64,000 nucleotides of DNA, taken from the NCBI RefSeq assembly GCF_000719475.1, contig NZ_JOGO01000022.1, positions 1 to 64,000 of the forward strand, written 5' to 3'. How positions within the stretch are numbered: the stretch's first letter is position 1; each line of letters opens with the position of its first letter. This stretch comes from Streptomyces sp. NRRL F-5630. Its GTDB lineage: Bacteria; Actinomycetota; Actinomycetes; Streptomycetales; Streptomycetaceae. Under the pieces are notes generated by a model. The model ran no database searches. It saw nothing but the letters and a program-made list of their open reading frames with translations, and was not told the origin of the DNA. A program made the translations under genes and the position numbers. Shown piece by piece: positions 1 through 7,724 of the stretch.

Positions 1-207
1 CGCCCTCGCCGCGCCCCCTCGCCGCACCCCCAGCCCGCCCCCGTACGCGCCCCTCGGCCTTCATCTCCGCTTCGCCCGCGCGCCACCGGCGCGACCTTGA
101 CAACTCCCCGGCCCAGGAAGGACATTGACGCGCGTAGAACCCCGCGGTACGCATCCGCCCTCACGGTTTTCCCCCGAAGGCCGCCCTCAGACCTGGAGTC
201 GCGCCCC

Positions 208-2046
208 ATGCCCGTTCCCTTCCGCCGTCACACGGCGCTCACCGTGGCCTCCGCCACCGCGACCGCGCTGGCGGCCGGCATGCTGCTCACCGCCCCCGCG
301 TCGGCCGCTCCCACCGACGGCCCGAGCATCCACACCCTCCAGGGCACGACCCGCGTCTCGCCCTACGCGGGGCAGCACGTCACCGGCGTGAGCGGCGTCG
401 TGACGGGCGTGCGCGTGAACGGCTCCCGCGGCTTCTGGTTCCAGGAGACGAAACCGGACGACAACCCGGCGACGAGCGAGGGCGTCTTCGTCTTCACCTC
501 CTCCGCGCCGAAGGTCGCGGTGGGGGACGCGGTACGGGTGGACGGCACCGTCGTCGAGTACGTGCCGGGCGGCGCCGCCTCGGGCAACCAGTCCGTCACC
601 GAGATCGAGAAGCCGGCCGTCACCGTCGTCTCCTCGGGCAACGAGGTCCCCGCACCCGTCGCGATCTCGGCCGGGACCGTGCCCGGCACCTTCACTCCCC
701 AGGGCAAGGCGAGCGACGACGGTTACGTCAACGGCCTCACGCTGCGCCCCACGAAGTTCGCCACGGACTACTACGAGTCCCTGGAGGGCATGAACGTCCG
801 CATCGGTTCCTCGCGCGTCGTCGGCGCGACCGATCCGTACGCGGAGCTGTGGGTCACGGTGAAGCCCCGCGAGAACGCGACGGAGCGCGGCGGGACGCGG
901 TACGGCGGCTACGCCGCGCAGAACGGCGGGCGCCTCCAGATCCAGCAGCTCGCGCCCGCCGCCCAGCAGCCCTTCCCCGTCGCGAACGTCGGCGACACCC
1001 TCGCGGGCACGACCGAGGGCCCCATGGACTTCAACCAGTACGGCGGCTACACGATCGCGGCCAGGACGATCGGGAAGGTCCAGGACGGCGGTCTCGTCCG
1101 GGAGTCCGCGAAACCGGGCCGTGACGACGAGCTGTCCGTCGCCACGTACAACGTCGAGAACCTCGACCCCACCGACCCGCGAGAGAAGTTCGACGCGCTC
1201 GCCGACGGCGTCGTCACGCACCTCGCCTCGCCCGACATCGTCTCGATCGAGGAGGTGCAGGACGACAACGGCCCGAAGGACGACGGGACGGTCTCGGCGG
1301 AGCAGACCCTGAAGAAGTTCACCGACGCGATCGTGGCGGCGGGCGGACCGCGCTACGCGTGGCGCGGCATCGACCCGCGGAACGGCGAGGACGGCGGCGA
1401 GCCGGGCGGCAACATCCGGCAGGTCTTCCTCTACAACCCGGACCGCGTCTCCTTCACCGACCGCCCGGGCGGCGACGCGGCGACGGCGACGGCCGTCGTG
1501 GAGCGCGACGGGGCCCCGGCGCTCGCCACCTCACCGGGCCGCGTGGACCCGGCGAACCCGGCGTGGGAGGACAGCCGCAAGCCGCTCGCGGGCGAGTTCG
1601 TCTTCCGCGGCGAGACCGTCTTCGTCGTCGCCAACCACTTCAACTCCAAGGGCGGCGACCAGCCTCTGACGGCGGCGCGGCAGCCTCCCGTACGCGGCTC
1701 CGAGACGCAGCGCCACGCGCAGGCCGCCTCGGTCAACGCCTTCGTCCGCCAGCTCACGGCGCTCGACAAGAAGGCCCGCGTCGTCGTCCTCGGGGACCTC
1801 AACGACTTCGAGTTCTCCGAGACGACGAAGATCCTGACGAAGGGCAAGGTCCTGCGCTCCGGCATCGAGCGGCTTCCGGCCGACGAGCGCTACACCTACG
1901 TCTACCAGGGCAACAGCCAGGTCCTCGACCAGATCCTGGTGAGCAAGGGCATCACGTCCTTCCGCTACGACAGCGTCCACATCAACGCCGAGTTCGCCCA
2001 GCAGAACAGCGACCACGACCCCCAGTTGCTGCGCTTCAGGCCGTGA
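208..2046 (+). CDS. Secreted endonuclease/exonuclease/phosphatase-family nuclease with an N-terminal OB-fold domain
   Basis: Predicted extracellular nuclease or phosphodiesterase, 612 aa from the ATG at 208. An in-frame TTG at 97 is possible, but only the ATG puts a signal peptide at the N terminus (MPVPFRRHTA, a hydrophobic core, then APASAA with cleavage near residue 33). Residues about 38-190 look like the OB-fold domain of YhcR-type nucleases (HVTGVSGVVTGV, GFWFQE, VGDAVRVDGTV). The EEP catalytic domain starts near residue 310 (LSVATYNVENLD) and carries EEVQ, a metal-binding GDLNDFEFS near 529 and the terminal NSDHDP near 601, the usual catalytic set of the family. It likely degrades nucleic acid or phosphodiesters outside the cell for phosphate or nucleotide scavenging; the true substrate cannot be read from sequence. 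Confidence 0.85.
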   Translation: MPVPFRRHTALTVASATATALAAGMLLTAPASAAPTDGPSIHTLQGTTRVSPYAGQHVTGVSGVVTGVRVNGSRGFWFQETKPDDNPATSEGVFVFTSSAPKVAVGDAVRVDGTVVEYVPGGAASGNQSVTEIEKPAVTVVSSGNEVPAPVAISAGTVPGTFTPQGKASDDGYVNGLTLRPTKFATDYYESLEGMNVRIGSSRVVGATDPYAELWVTVKPRENATERGGTRYGGYAAQNGGRLQIQQLAPAAQQPFPVANVGDTLAGTTEGPMDFNQYGGYTIAARTIGKVQDGGLVRESAKPGRDDELSVATYNVENLDPTDPREKFDALADGVVTHLASPDIVSIEEVQDDNGPKDDGTVSAEQTLKKFTDAIVAAGGPRYAWRGIDPRNGEDGGEPGGNIRQVFLYNPDRVSFTDRPGGDAATATAVVERDGAPALATSPGRVDPANPAWEDSRKPLAGEFVFRGETVFVVANHFNSKGGDQPLTAARQPPVRGSETQRHAQAASVNAFVRQLTALDKKARVVVLGDLNDFEFSETTKILTKGKVLRSGIERLPADERYTYVYQGNSQVLDQILVSKGITSFRYDSVHINAEFAQQNSDHDPQLLRFRP

Positions 2047-2053
2047 GAGGCAC

Positions 2054-2087
2054 AGGGGGTACGGGCGCGGGACGCCCCGTACCCCCT
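2054..2087. terminator. Bidirectional terminator-like hairpin between convergent genes
   Basis: Perfect 12-bp inverted repeat (AGGGGGTACGGG at 2054-2065 against its complement at 2076-2087) with a 10-nt loop. It lies between the stop of the secreted nuclease and the stop of the convergent repeat protein, so it can end transcription from both sides. Confidence 0.7.
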
Positions 2088-2091
2088 CCGG

Positions 2092-2430
2092 TCACCGCCG
2101 TGTCCGCACGGCGAGGAACCCCGACACCGCGAGCGCGGCGACAGCGGCACCCGCCCGCCGGTTGAACACGGCCCCGTTCGTCCGCAGCGAGCCGAACGAA
2201 CCCGCCGAGAGCACCGAGAGTCCCGAGCAGGCCGAGAGCGCGGAGCCGAACGACAGCGCGCTGAGCGCCGACCCCACGGACCCGGCCGAGAGCACGGAAC
2301 CCACCGAGCCGATCGACAGGACCGAGCCGACCGAGCCGATCGACAGCACGGAGCCCTCGGAGGCGAGGGAGAGAAACGAGTCCTTCGAGGCGATCGAATA
2401 GCGCGCCTTCCCCGGCGCTTTTCCTGTCAT
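2092..2430 (-). CDS. Small serine/glycine hexapeptide-repeat membrane protein
   Basis: A 112-aa protein of unknown function. After MTGKAPGKARYSIAS, residues about 15-80 consist of a hexad-like repeat of the form S-(I/V/A)-G-S-V-(G/L) with variants (SVLSIGSVGS, SVLSAGSVGS, SALSFGSALS). One predicted membrane helix follows (RAGAAVAALAVSGFLAV) and a basic end (RTRR). Serine or glycine every three residues suggests a solenoid or extended beta structure, with the helix as C-terminal membrane anchor. I recall proteins of this composition in other streptomycetes but know no assigned function. The start is the ATG at 2430. The complementary strand has a matching acidic repeat frame, which I take as a shadow because only the minus-strand reading ends in a membrane segment. 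No operon partner; it converges on the nuclease gene. Confidence 0.6.
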   Translation of the reverse strand: MTGKAPGKARYSIASKDSFLSLASEGSVLSIGSVGSVLSIGSVGSVLSAGSVGSALSALSFGSALSACSGLSVLSAGSFGSLRTNGAVFNRRAGAAVAALAVSGFLAVRTRR

Positions 2431-2551
2431 GCGGTCATGCTCCCCCGCCCGGCCCGCCCGCGCACGGGAAAGCACGCACCCCGCGAGCCCCGGAACGCGG
2501 CACCGCCGCCCCCGGGGGACCCCGTGGGCGGCGCCGAGGGCGCGGGGGCCG

Positions 2552-3541
2552 TCAGTTGTGCGCGTGCAGGATGTCGTTCAGGCCGCCCCACACGGCGTTG
2601 TTCGGACGGGCCTCGACCGCGCCCGTGACCGAGTTGCGGCGGAAGAGGATGTGCGAGGAGCCGGAGAGCTCGCGGGCCTTGACGATTTCGCCGTCCGGGA
2701 GGGTCACACGGGTGCCCGCGGTCAGGTAGAGGCCCGCCTCGACGACGCAGTGGTCGCCGAGCGCGATGCCGATGCCCGCCTCGGCGCCGATGAGGCAGTG
2801 CTCGCCGACCGTGATGCGGACGCTGCCGCCGCCCGAGAGGGTGCCCATCGTGGAGGCGCCGCCGCCGATGTCGGAGCCGTCGCCGATGACGACGCCCGCC
2901 GAGATACGGCCCTCGACCATCGAGGTGCCGAGCGTGCCCGCGTTGAAGTTGACGAAGCCCTCGTGCATGACGGTCGTGCCCGCGGCGAGGTGCGCGCCGA
3001 GGCGGACCCGGTCCGCGTCGCCGATGCGGACCCCGGCGGGTGCGACGTAGTCGGTCATGCGCGGGAACTTGTCCACCGAGGTGACCGCGAGGTGCTTGCC
3101 CGCCGCGCGGGCCCGCAGCCGGACCGCCTCCAGCGCGGGCACCGCGACCGGGCCCAGCGAGGTCCAGGCGACGTTCGGGAGCAGGCCGAACATGCCGTCG
3201 AGGTTCTGGCCGTGCGGCTTGACGAGGCGGTGCGAGAGCAGGTGCAGCCGCAGGTAGACGTCGTGCGTGTCGAGCGGCTTGTCGTCGAGCGAGGAGATGA
3301 CCGTGCGGACGGCGACGGTCGTCGTGTCGCGCACCGGGTCCGCGCCGAGAGCGCCGGCCACGTCCTGGCCGAGGAGGGCGGCGGCGCGCTCGGCGTCGAG
3401 GCGCTCGGTCCCCGCCGGGCCCGGGTCCGCGCTCAGTTCGGGCGCCGGGAACCAGGTGTCGAGTACGGAACCGTCGCTCGCGAGGGTCGCGAGCCCGGCG
3501 GCGACGGCGCCGGTGGCGCGAGGAGCAGTCGTGTCGGTCAT
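2552..3541 (-). CDS. dapD: 2,3,4,5-tetrahydropyridine-2,6-dicarboxylate N-succinyltransferase
   Basis: DapD (329 aa) transfers succinyl from succinyl-CoA to tetrahydrodipicolinate in the lysine/meso-diaminopimelate pathway, which feeds peptidoglycan synthesis. The C-terminal two thirds is a left-handed beta helix built from hexapeptide turns ([61 protein letters not shown]). The central stretch [20 protein letters not shown] matches actinobacterial DapD. Length is normal for the actinobacterial form, which carries a longer N-terminal domain than the proteobacterial enzyme. The gene stands alone and faces away from the HxlR-fusion gene. A -10-like TAGGTT sits only 6 nt upstream of the ATG, so the mRNA may be leaderless. 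Confidence 0.95.
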   Translation of the reverse strand: MTDTTAPRATGAVAAGLATLASDGSVLDTWFPAPELSADPGPAGTERLDAERAAALLGQDVAGALGADPVRDTTTVAVRTVISSLDDKPLDTHDVYLRLHLLSHRLVKPHGQNLDGMFGLLPNVAWTSLGPVAVPALEAVRLRARAAGKHLAVTSVDKFPRMTDYVAPAGVRIGDADRVRLGAHLAAGTTVMHEGFVNFNAGTLGTSMVEGRISAGVVIGDGSDIGGGASTMGTLSGGGSVRITVGEHCLIGAEAGIGIALGDHCVVEAGLYLTAGTRVTLPDGEIVKARELSGSSHILFRRNSVTGAVEARPNNAVWGGLNDILHAHN

Positions 3542-3547
3542 GAGGGC

Positions 3548-3553
3548 AACCTA
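3548..3553 (-). promoter_or_regulatory. Putative -10 box of dapD giving a leaderless mRNA
   Basis: TAGGTT on the minus strand ends 6 nt before the dapD ATG, so initiation at the usual distance falls on the start codon. No ribosome binding site is visible between them. No clear -35 element was found. Confidence 0.4.
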
Positions 3554-3658
3554 ACGGTCGGGCCGCCCACGAGGCCAACCGGTCTCACGGCCCGCGCGCC
3601 CTCCCGGCCCCGTGGTACGTTCCCCAAAGGAACTCAGCAGGTGGGGAGGTGGGTGCTC

Positions 3659-4543
3659 GTGCCGGTACGGGGTGGTCCCGAGGACGAGAACTGCGCGATG
3701 GCGCAGGCGCTCGGCGTCGTCGGCGACGCGTGGACGCTGCTCCTGGTACGGGATGTGGCGCGCGGCGCGCACCGCTTCGAGGACCTGCGCGCGGGGCTCG
3801 GCCTCTCGCGCAAGGTGCTCGCCGAACGGCTGCGCCTGCTGACCGGCGCGGGGGTCCTGGAGAAGGTCCCGTACCAGGAGCGCCCGCCGCGCCACGAATA
3901 CCGGCTCACGGCGCGCGGGCGCGCGCTGCTGCCCGTGCTGCTCGCGCTCCAGGACTGGGGCGATGCCTGGGTGCTCGGCGAGGGGGAGACGAGGGCGATG
4001 GCGGACAGGGAATCGCGCGAGGCGGAGCGAGTGCACGGGCTGCGCGGGGCGGTGGTGCCCCGGTTGCTGCTGCCCGACGCGACGGGCACACCGCTCGATC
4101 CGGTCGCGGACGACGCGGAGTTCACCGTCCTCTACTTCTTCCCGGCGGCCTTCGCCGACCCCGCCGCGTACCCGCCGGGCTGGGCGGAGATCCCGGGCGC
4201 GCGCGGCTGCACGCTCGAATCGTGCACGTACCGCGACGAGTGGCCGGCCTTCGTGGCCCAGGGCACGGCGGTGCGGGGCGTCTCGACGCAACGCCCCGAC
4301 GAGCAGCGCGCCTTCGCGGCCAAGGAGCGCCTCCCCTTCCCGCTCCTGTCGGACGCGGCGGGCGAACTCGCCGCGGCACTGCGGCTGCCGGTCTTCAGCA
4401 CCTCCGGTACCCGGCGCCTCAAGCGGCTGACCCTGCTCGTGGACAGGGAGCGGGTCGTCCAGGAGGTCTGGTACCCGGTCCCGGACGTGGTGGCGAGCGT
4501 GCGGGCGGCGCTCACGGCGGTCCGGGAGCGGGCGGGAGCCTAG
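3659..4543 (+). CDS. HxlR-family winged-helix regulator fused to a peroxiredoxin-like domain
   Basis: A 294-aa two-domain protein. Residues about 8-105 are an HxlR-type winged helix (ENCAMAQALGVVGDAWTLLL, FEDLRAGLGLSRKVLAERL, YRLTARGRALLPVL). After a linker, residues about 145-290 form a thioredoxin-fold domain of the AhpC-TSA/BCP type (FTVLYFFPAAF, GCTLESCTYRDEW, VRGVSTQ, FPLLSD, RLTLLVD). The CTLESC pair lies where BCP peroxiredoxins keep the peroxidatic and nearby resolving cysteines. Start choice is uncertain: GTG codons occur at 3641, 3653 and 3659. I prefer 3659 because GGGGAGG lies about 10 nt upstream. Known for the families: HxlR proteins sense aldehyde, quinone or redox stress and peroxiredoxins reduce hydroperoxides. 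Inference: a self-contained redox sensor. It could also simply be a regulator with a ligand-type redoxin fold. Confidence 0.8.
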   Translation: MPVRGGPEDENCAMAQALGVVGDAWTLLLVRDVARGAHRFEDLRAGLGLSRKVLAERLRLLTGAGVLEKVPYQERPPRHEYRLTARGRALLPVLLALQDWGDAWVLGEGETRAMADRESREAERVHGLRGAVVPRLLLPDATGTPLDPVADDAEFTVLYFFPAAFADPAAYPPGWAEIPGARGCTLESCTYRDEWPAFVAQGTAVRGVSTQRPDEQRAFAAKERLPFPLLSDAAGELAAALRLPVFSTSGTRRLKRLTLLVDRERVVQEVWYPVPDVVASVRAALTAVRERAGA

Positions 4544-4630
4544 GTCGTGTCCGCAGCGGCGGTCCACCGGCCCCGGCGGGCGGTCACGCCGACCGGCCGC
4601 CGAGGACACCGCGCCGTCGGCGGCCGGCCC

Positions 4631-5176
4631 TCACTCCCCCAGCACCCGTCCCAGCATCTCCCGCGCGTAGTCCTCGTCGTACGGGCTGTCCGTGAGCAGC
4701 ACCTGGAGGCACAGCCCGTCCATGAGCGCCGCGACGGCGCGGGCCGTCGCCGGGTCGGTGCGCGCCGCGAGGGGTTCCTCCAGGGCGCGGCTCCACTCCG
4801 CGGCGACCGGGCGCAGGGCCGGTTTGCGCACGGCGGCGAGGTACAGCTCGCACTCCAGCTCGGCGCGCGCCCGGTCAGCCGAGAGCCACGCCCCCATCGC
4901 CCCGGCAAGGGCCGCGGCGAGCCCCTCCGGCGGGGCCTCGAGGGCGCCCCGCTCGCGGACGAGCCGCGCGAAGTTCTCGTTGGCCTGGCGCAGCGCGGCC
5001 ACGAGCAGGTCGTCGAGCGTCGCGAAGTGGTACGTGGTCGAGCCGAGCGGGACCCCGGCCTCGGCGGCGGCGGTGCGGTGCGAGAGCCCGGCGATCCCGG
5101 AGCGGCCGACGACGCGGATCGCCGCGTCGATGATCCGCTGCCTGCGGTCGGGGTCGTAGCGCCGCACGGCCGCCAT
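4631..5176 (-). CDS. TetR-family transcriptional regulator of the adjacent SMR exporter
   Basis: A 181-aa TetR repressor-like protein. The N-terminal helix-turn-helix is clear at residues about 10-55 (RQRIIDAAIRVVGRSGIAGL, AAEAGVPLGSTTYHFATLDDLL). The C-terminal helices form the ligand pocket and dimer face (ALMDGLCLQVLLTDSP). Its ATG overlaps the stop codon of the upstream SMR gene (ATGA), so both are made from one transcript. This arrangement predicts autoregulation through the two inverted-repeat operators ahead of the SMR gene. The inducer is probably a cationic lipophilic compound handled by the exporter, which is inference. Confidence 0.88.
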   Translation of the reverse strand: MAAVRRYDPDRRQRIIDAAIRVVGRSGIAGLSHRTAAAEAGVPLGSTTYHFATLDDLLVAALRQANENFARLVRERGALEAPPEGLAAALAGAMGAWLSADRARAELECELYLAAVRKPALRPVAAEWSRALEEPLAARTDPATARAVAALMDGLCLQVLLTDSPYDEDYAREMLGRVLGE

Positions 5177-5496
5177 CAGTGGGCCCCTCCCAGGTTGAGC
5201 AGGACGACCCCGCCGATGACGAGGGCTGTCCCCGCGAGCCGGGCGGGGGTCACGGACTCGCCGAGGAACACCATGCCGATGAGCGCGATCAGCGCGGTGC
5301 CCGCCCCGGCCCAGATGGCGTAGGCGGTGCCCACCTCAAGGGTTTTGAGGGCCCGCGCGAACAGGGCGAAGCAGACGATGTAGCCGCCCGCGGTCAGGAG
5401 GGAGGGCCACAGCCGGGTGAAGCCCTCGCTGTACTTCATGGCGGTGGTGGCGGCGACCTCGCACAGGATCGCCCCGGCCAGCAGCAGGTATCCCAT
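5176..5496 (-). CDS. Small multidrug resistance (SMR) family transporter
   Basis: A 106-aa EmrE/SugE-type membrane protein with four predicted helices (MGYLLLAGAILCEVAATTAM; PSLLTAGGYIVCFALFA; AYAIWAGAGTALIALIGMVF; RLAGTALVIGGVVLLNL). The essential membrane-embedded glutamate is at residue 13 (LCEVAATTAMKYSEGFT), and the AYAIWAGAG helix is typical of the family. SMR proteins work as antiparallel dimers exchanging protons for quaternary ammonium, guanidinium or other cations; sequence alone does not separate these types. It is the first gene of a two-gene operon with the TetR regulator. The putative -10 box (TACCCT) lies inside the first operator, 7 nt from the ATG. Confidence 0.92.
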   Translation of the reverse strand: MGYLLLAGAILCEVAATTAMKYSEGFTRLWPSLLTAGGYIVCFALFARALKTLEVGTAYAIWAGAGTALIALIGMVFLGESVTPARLAGTALVIGGVVLLNLGGAH

Positions 5497-5535
5497 GTGT
5501 ACGAGGGTACACATCGTTGCGTACGGGCGTACACA
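5495..5535. promoter_or_regulatory. Two tandem TetR-type operators over the SMR promoter and start codon
   Basis: Two inverted repeats of the same form lie side by side. Site 1 is TGTGTAC-N4-GTACACA at 5496-5513 (perfect, and 8 bp per arm when extended to 5495-5514). Site 2 is TGCGTAC-N4-GTACACA at 5518-5535, with one mismatch between arms. The centres are 22 bp apart, two helical turns, so two dimers could bind the same face of the DNA. Site 1 covers the candidate -10 TACCCT (5504-5509, minus strand) and the first bases of the ATG. This geometry fits repression by the TetR protein encoded just downstream. Confidence 0.7.
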
Positions 5536-5552
5536 AGGCTGCGGGCGGGCAT

Positions 5553-5589
5553 GCGAAAGGGCCCCCGCGCACGGCGGAGGCCCTTTCGC
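5553..5589. terminator. Rho-independent-type hairpin downstream of the suf operon
   Basis: Perfect 11-bp inverted repeat GCGAAAGGGCC / GGCCCTTTCGC (5553-5563 and 5579-5589) just past the stop of the last suf-operon gene and upstream of the SMR promoter. It likely ends the suf transcript and insulates the SMR gene. Confidence 0.7.
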
Positions 5590-5615
5590 CCGGAGGTCCT
5601 GCCGGGTCCGGTGGC

Positions 5616-5954
5616 TCAGACGTTGAAGCCCAGCGCGCGCAGCTGCTCGCGCCCGTCGTCCGTGATCTTGTCCGGTCCCCACGGCGGCATCCACACCCAG
5701 TTGATGCGCAGCTCGCTCACGATGCCCTCGGTCGCGGACCTGGCCTGGTCCTCGATGACGTCGGTGAGCGGGCAGGCCGCCGAGGTCAGCGTCATGTCCA
5801 CGGTGGCGACGTTGGACTCGTCGATGTGCAGCCCGTAGATGAGGCCCAGGTTGACCACGTCGATCCCCAGCTCGGGGTCGACGACGTCCATGAGGGCCTC
5901 GCGGACCTCCTCCTCGGAGGCGGGGCTCAGCGTCGCCGTCTCGTTCTCGCTCAT
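5616..5954 (-). CDS. DUF59 (SufT/PaaD-like) metal-sulfur cluster assembly factor
   Basis: A 112-aa protein of the DUF59/MIP18 family. Visible motifs are EEEVREALMDVVDPELGIDV and NLGLIY, then the conserved cysteine region TLTSAACPLTDVIEDQA and the WVWMPPWGPDKITDDGREQLRALGF end seen in suf-linked members. Homologues such as SufT help mature Fe-S proteins; the molecular activity is not fixed. Its ATG overlaps the sufU stop codon (ATGA), making it the last gene of the suf operon, just before a strong hairpin. Confidence 0.9.
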   Translation of the reverse strand: MSENETATLSPASEEEVREALMDVVDPELGIDVVNLGLIYGLHIDESNVATVDMTLTSAACPLTDVIEDQARSATEGIVSELRINWVWMPPWGPDKITDDGREQLRALGFNV

Positions 5955-6439
5955 GCCGTCTTCCTCTCAACGGGCTCAGCGGACGCGGGCGCCTCGGTGT
6001 CGCCCAGCGCCTGCGCGGTCGCGTCCTTCCAGGCCATCCAGCTCAGGAGCGCGCACTTGACGCGCGCGGGGTACTTGGAGACCCCGGCGAAGGCCACCGC
6101 GTCCTCCAGCACCTCCTCCATCGCGTCGTCGGGCTCGATCCTGCCCTTGGACTGCATGAGCTCCAGGAAGGTGCCCTGGATGCGCTGCGCCTCCTCGACG
6201 TCCTTGCCGACCAGGAGGTCGTTGAGGACGGAGGCGCTGGCCTGGCTGATCGAACAGCCCTGGCCCTCGTAGCTCACGTCGGCGATCCGGGAGCCCTCGT
6301 ACCTGACGCGCAGCGTGATCTCGTCGCCGCACGTCGGGTTGACGTGGTGCACCTCCGCGTCGCCCGGACGCAGGCCCCGCCCGTGCGGGTGCTTGTAGTG
6401 GTCCAGGATGACGTCCTGGTACATCGAATCCAGCTTCAC
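5951..6439 (-). CDS. sufU: SufU: Zn-dependent sulfurtransferase of Fe-S assembly
   Basis: SufU (162 aa) accepts persulfide sulfur from the cysteine desulfurase SufS and passes it to the SufBCD scaffold. The IscU-fold cysteines are visible at NPTCGDEI, GQGCSISQAS and VKCALLSWMAW, with the insertion between the first two typical of the Zn-binding SufU type. The N terminus MKLDSMYQDVILDHYKHPHG is the family hallmark. A loose tail follows the last motif (TEAPASAEPVERKTA). It begins 13 nt after the sufS stop and overlaps the DUF59 gene. Confidence 0.95.
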   Translation of the reverse strand: MKLDSMYQDVILDHYKHPHGRGLRPGDAEVHHVNPTCGDEITLRVRYEGSRIADVSYEGQGCSISQASASVLNDLLVGKDVEEAQRIQGTFLELMQSKGRIEPDDAMEEVLEDAVAFAGVSKYPARVKCALLSWMAWKDATAQALGDTEAPASAEPVERKTA

Positions 6440-6452
6440 CGGCTCTCGTCCC

Positions 6453-7724
6453 TCATCCGAAGAAGTTGCGGACGTGCTCCAGGCCGTCCACCAGGGCGTC
6501 GACCTCGGCGGGCGTGGAGTACAGATAGAAAGACGCGCGCGTGGTCGCGGGAATTCCGTACCTGAGGCACACGGGGCGGGCGCAGTGGTGCCCGACCCGG
6601 ACCGCGATCCCCTGCTCGTCGAGCACCTGCCCCACGTCGTGCGGGTGGATGTCGCCGAGCGTGAAGGAGATCGCGGAGCCGCGCTCCTCGGCCGTGGTCG
6701 GGCCGATGACGCGCAGGTCCGGGACCTCCATGAGGCGGCGCACCGCGTACTCGGTGATCGCCTTCTCGTGCGCGGCGATCTTCTCCATGCCGATCGACGT
6801 GAGGTAGTCCACCGCCGCGCCGAGCCCGACGGCCTGCGCGATCGGCGGGGTGCCCGCTTCGAACTTGTGCGGGGCGGGCGCGTACGTCGAGGAGTGCATC
6901 GAGACGGTCTCGATCATCTCGCCGCCGCCGAGGAAGGGCGGCAGGTCCTCCAGGAGTTCCTGCCGGCCCCACAGCACGCCGATACCGGTCGGACCGCACA
7001 TCTTGTGCCCGGTGAAGGCGACGAAGTCCGCCTGGAGCGCCTGCACGTCGAGCGGCATGTGCGGCGCGGCCTGCGAGGCGTCGATGAGCACGAGCGCGCC
7101 GACCTCGTGGGCGCGGCGCACGATCTGCTCGACCGGGTTGTGCGTGCCGAGGATGTTGGAGACCAGCACGAAGGAGACGATCTTCGTCTTCTCGGTGATG
7201 ACCTCCTCGATGTTCGACAGGTCGAGGGTGCCGTCGGCGGGGTCGAGGCCGAACCACTTCAGCTTCGCGCCGGTGCGCTGCGCGAGCAGCTGCCACGGCA
7301 CGATGTTGGAGTGGTGCTCCATCTCCGTGATGACGATCTCGGTCTCGCGGTCGACGCGGTAGGGCTCGTCGGCCCAGCCGAGCATGTTCGCGACGAGGTT
7401 GAGCGACTCCGAGGCGTTCTTCGTGAAGATCACCTCGTCGCGGCTCGGCGCGTTGACGAACTCCGCGACCTTGTCCCGCGCGCCCTCGTAGAGCTCCGTG
7501 GCCTCCTCGGCGAGCACGTGCACGCCGCGGTGGACATTGGCGTTGTACCGCTCGTAGTACGTACTGAGGGTGTCGATGACCTGGCGCGGCGTCTGCGAGG
7601 TGGCCGCGTTGTCGAGGTACACGAGGGGCTTGCCGTCGTGGACCCGGCGGTCGAGGATCGGGAAGTCCTTGCGGATCGCCTCGGTGTCGAGCAGACCGGT
7701 CAGCCCCTTGTGGGGGTCAGTCAC
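6453..7724 (-). CDS. sufS: SufS-type cysteine desulfurase
   Basis: A 423-aa class V aminotransferase that removes sulfur from L-cysteine through PLP, giving alanine and an enzyme persulfide. PLP lysine motif: FVAFTGHKMCGPTGIGVLWG. The catalytic cysteine is in RVGHHCARPVC near the C terminus, the short-loop group 2 (SufS) type that needs SufU as partner. The N-terminal FPILDRRVHDGKPLVYLDNAA and MEHHSNIVPW are typical. It starts with GTG overlapping the sufC stop (GTGA), so the two are translationally coupled. Confidence 0.96.
   Translation of the reverse strand: MTDPHKGLTGLLDTEAIRKDFPILDRRVHDGKPLVYLDNAATSQTPRQVIDTLSTYYERYNANVHRGVHVLAEEATELYEGARDKVAEFVNAPSRDEVIFTKNASESLNLVANMLGWADEPYRVDRETEIVITEMEHHSNIVPWQLLAQRTGAKLKWFGLDPADGTLDLSNIEEVITEKTKIVSFVLVSNILGTHNPVEQIVRRAHEVGALVLIDASQAAPHMPLDVQALQADFVAFTGHKMCGPTGIGVLWGRQELLEDLPPFLGGGEMIETVSMHSSTYAPAPHKFEAGTPPIAQAVGLGAAVDYLTSIGMEKIAAHEKAITEYAVRRLMEVPDLRVIGPTTAEERGSAISFTLGDIHPHDVGQVLDEQGIAVRVGHHCARPVCLRYGIPATTRASFYLYSTPAEVDALVDGLEHVRNFFG

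Noticed and set aside
1..207. End of an upstream gene before the secreted nuclease
   Set aside because: No frame shows convincing codon bias or a motif, so no partial gene is called at the left edge.
2162..2401. Plus-strand acidic repeat protein (EPTEPIDSTEP-like)
   Set aside because: It is the complement of the serine/glycine repeat of the minus-strand gene, which has a membrane anchor and a better start.
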